Of a DNA stretch of 64,000 nucleotides, positions 62,818 through 64,000 are shown in pieces. The notes under the pieces were generated by a model. It was not told the DNA's origin. It searched no databases and saw only the letters and a list, made by a program, of their open reading frames with translations. The translations under genes and the position numbers were made by a program. Source of the stretch: Poecilobothrus nobilitatus. Its lineage: Eukaryota > Arthropoda > Insecta > Diptera > Dolichopodidae. Location of the stretch: positions 170,276,613-170,340,612 of the forward strand of contig OX352772.1 of the NCBI GenBank assembly GCA_947095535.1, given 5' to 3'. The first letter of the stretch is position 1. Every line of letters starts with the position of its first letter.

Positions 62818-64000
62818 CAAAATTGGTACCGGTAAAATAGATGGAACAGTTGGACCATTTGGTTTAGGAACTAGAAAAGGAAGAGGTGATCGACTTATTG
62901 AATTCTGTTAGGATAAACATTTTAAAATCACCAAATCATGGTTTTGCTTACCAAAGCGGAGGTTATATACTTGGAAATCTCCCCGAGACAGTACTGGTAA
63001 TATAATACGTAACCAAATTGATTTCATTTTAGTTAACAAACGTTTTAGCTCTTCAATGAAGCATATAAGCACTTATCATAGTGCAGATGTTGAGTCAGAC
63101 CACAACCTTCTCTTAGCTAAGATTAAACTTAAACTATCAAAAGCCGGAAGGACTAACACTCAATTTAAGATCGACGTAGAAAAGCTAAAAGACAATAACA
63201 TCAAAAGGCAATTGACATTAGAAATCAACAATCATTTAATGAACGTTAGTCGGACAGAAGATGAGATATTATGGCATCGAACAAAACAAATTTTATTCAA
63301 AACATCCAAAAATATATTAGGAGAAAAGAAAAAGCCCCAAAGCAAAAGTGGATGACAGATGAAATCTTGAAAATGATGGATGAAAGAAGATCATTCAAAA
63401 ATAAGAATATGGCAGAATATAAACGTATTTAAAGTAAAATTCGATCCAAAATAAGATTAGAAAAACTAAAATGGCTTAAAAATTAGTGTAACGAAATAGA
63501 AAACCTTCAACAGTCTTATGATGACTTCAACCTTCACAAAAAAATTAAAGAAGTATCAGGAGCATATAGGAAAACAAATTTCGCTTCACTACTCAATGAT
63601 AATGGTCAAATCATTTTGGATAACGAAGAAAGGAAAAAGGTATGGGAATATATAGAAAGCTTATTTTCAGACCCGACCAGGCCACTGAATACTAATGAAT
63701 CGTCAGTACAATTGTCAGGCCCCATCAAAACTAAAGACGAAATTTTAAAAGCATTGGAAAATGCAAAAATCAAAAAGACCACAATCTCCGATGAAGTACC
63801 ATCAGAAATAATTAAATTAATTGATGACCAAAACATAGATGTGTTGCACAACATCTTCAACAAAGTATATGATTTATATTTATTTATTATTACGAGCTTA
63901 AATCAATTAAGTTACAGTAAAAATACTTAATTTACTTTAAAGCTAAAATTAAACAAAAAATCAAATAACAACTAATTAATAATAATTAAATGAAAAAAAA
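62818..64000 (+). repeat. exact second copy of RTE LINE segment
   Basis: Matches 54819-56001 base for base as far as I can read, at a constant offset of 7,999, including the disabling stops and the start of the 368-bp insertion. It runs off the window end. Confidence 0.92.
62824..63873 (+). pseudogene. RTE LINE endonuclease and RT lead-in, second copy
   Basis: Same content as the first copy: GTVGPFGLGTRKGRGDRLIE, stop at 62909-62911, IDFILVNKRF, ESDHNLLLAKI, stop after KSKSG at 63353-63355, LFSDPTRPLN and DEVPSEIIKL up to the insertion site. The endonuclease N-terminus is absent, because the copy begins in the middle of the domain. Confidence 0.9.

Overview
The window is a strongly A+T-rich piece of an insect genome assembly, most likely a fly. 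The evidence is the mix of transposon families (mariner DD41D, Ty3/gypsy with a SAP-type Gag, BEL/Pao, R1-clade and RTE-clade LINEs, Polintons), GTCCGTCCG-type dispersed repeats of the kind common in Diptera, and arthropod-style TATA plus TCAKTY initiators. I found no host protein gene. Almost the whole window is nested or abutting mobile elements, and most coding regions carry stops or frameshifts.

Layout. 1-45: terminal inverted repeat (TIR) end of a Polinton lying to the left. 648-1916: mariner-like element. 2193-8177: gypsy-type LTR element on the minus strand, with both LTRs. 9035-26744: Polinton P1, structurally complete, with about 0.8 kb TIRs and a perfect 6-bp target duplication (CGCCGG). 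P1 sits inside an older repeat. 28230-32129: truncated BEL/Pao element. 32132-35902: Polinton P2, a deleted copy keeping one TIR, a poly-Q gene and the first part of polB. 35903-49007: Polinton P3, inserted in the polB gene of P2 and running into a 200-N gap. 49208-51400: R1-clade LINE on the minus strand. 51403-54385: composite satellite-like repeats joined by AAT microsatellites. 54382-57357: RTE-clade LINE. 57364-59118: broken transposase-like gene. 59752-61442: Polinton fragment P4. 61601-61865: tRNA-Asn-like SINE. 62818-64000: exact second copy of part of the RTE LINE.

The Polintons carry a virus-like set: protein-primed DNA polymerase B, retroviral-type integrase with chromodomain, A32-type packaging ATPase, adenovirus-type cysteine protease, major and minor capsid-type proteins, a basic virion-core-type protein and several conserved proteins of unknown role. 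Having two or three diverged copies in one window lets conserved genes be separated from chance ORFs. It reveals a poly-Q protein family, a variable accessory slot beside the integrase, a conserved divergent promoter, and viral-style 4-19 nt gene overlaps. Polymerase, integrase, ATPase and capsid genes are damaged in every copy, so the elements look inactive. The protease and a few small genes are still open.
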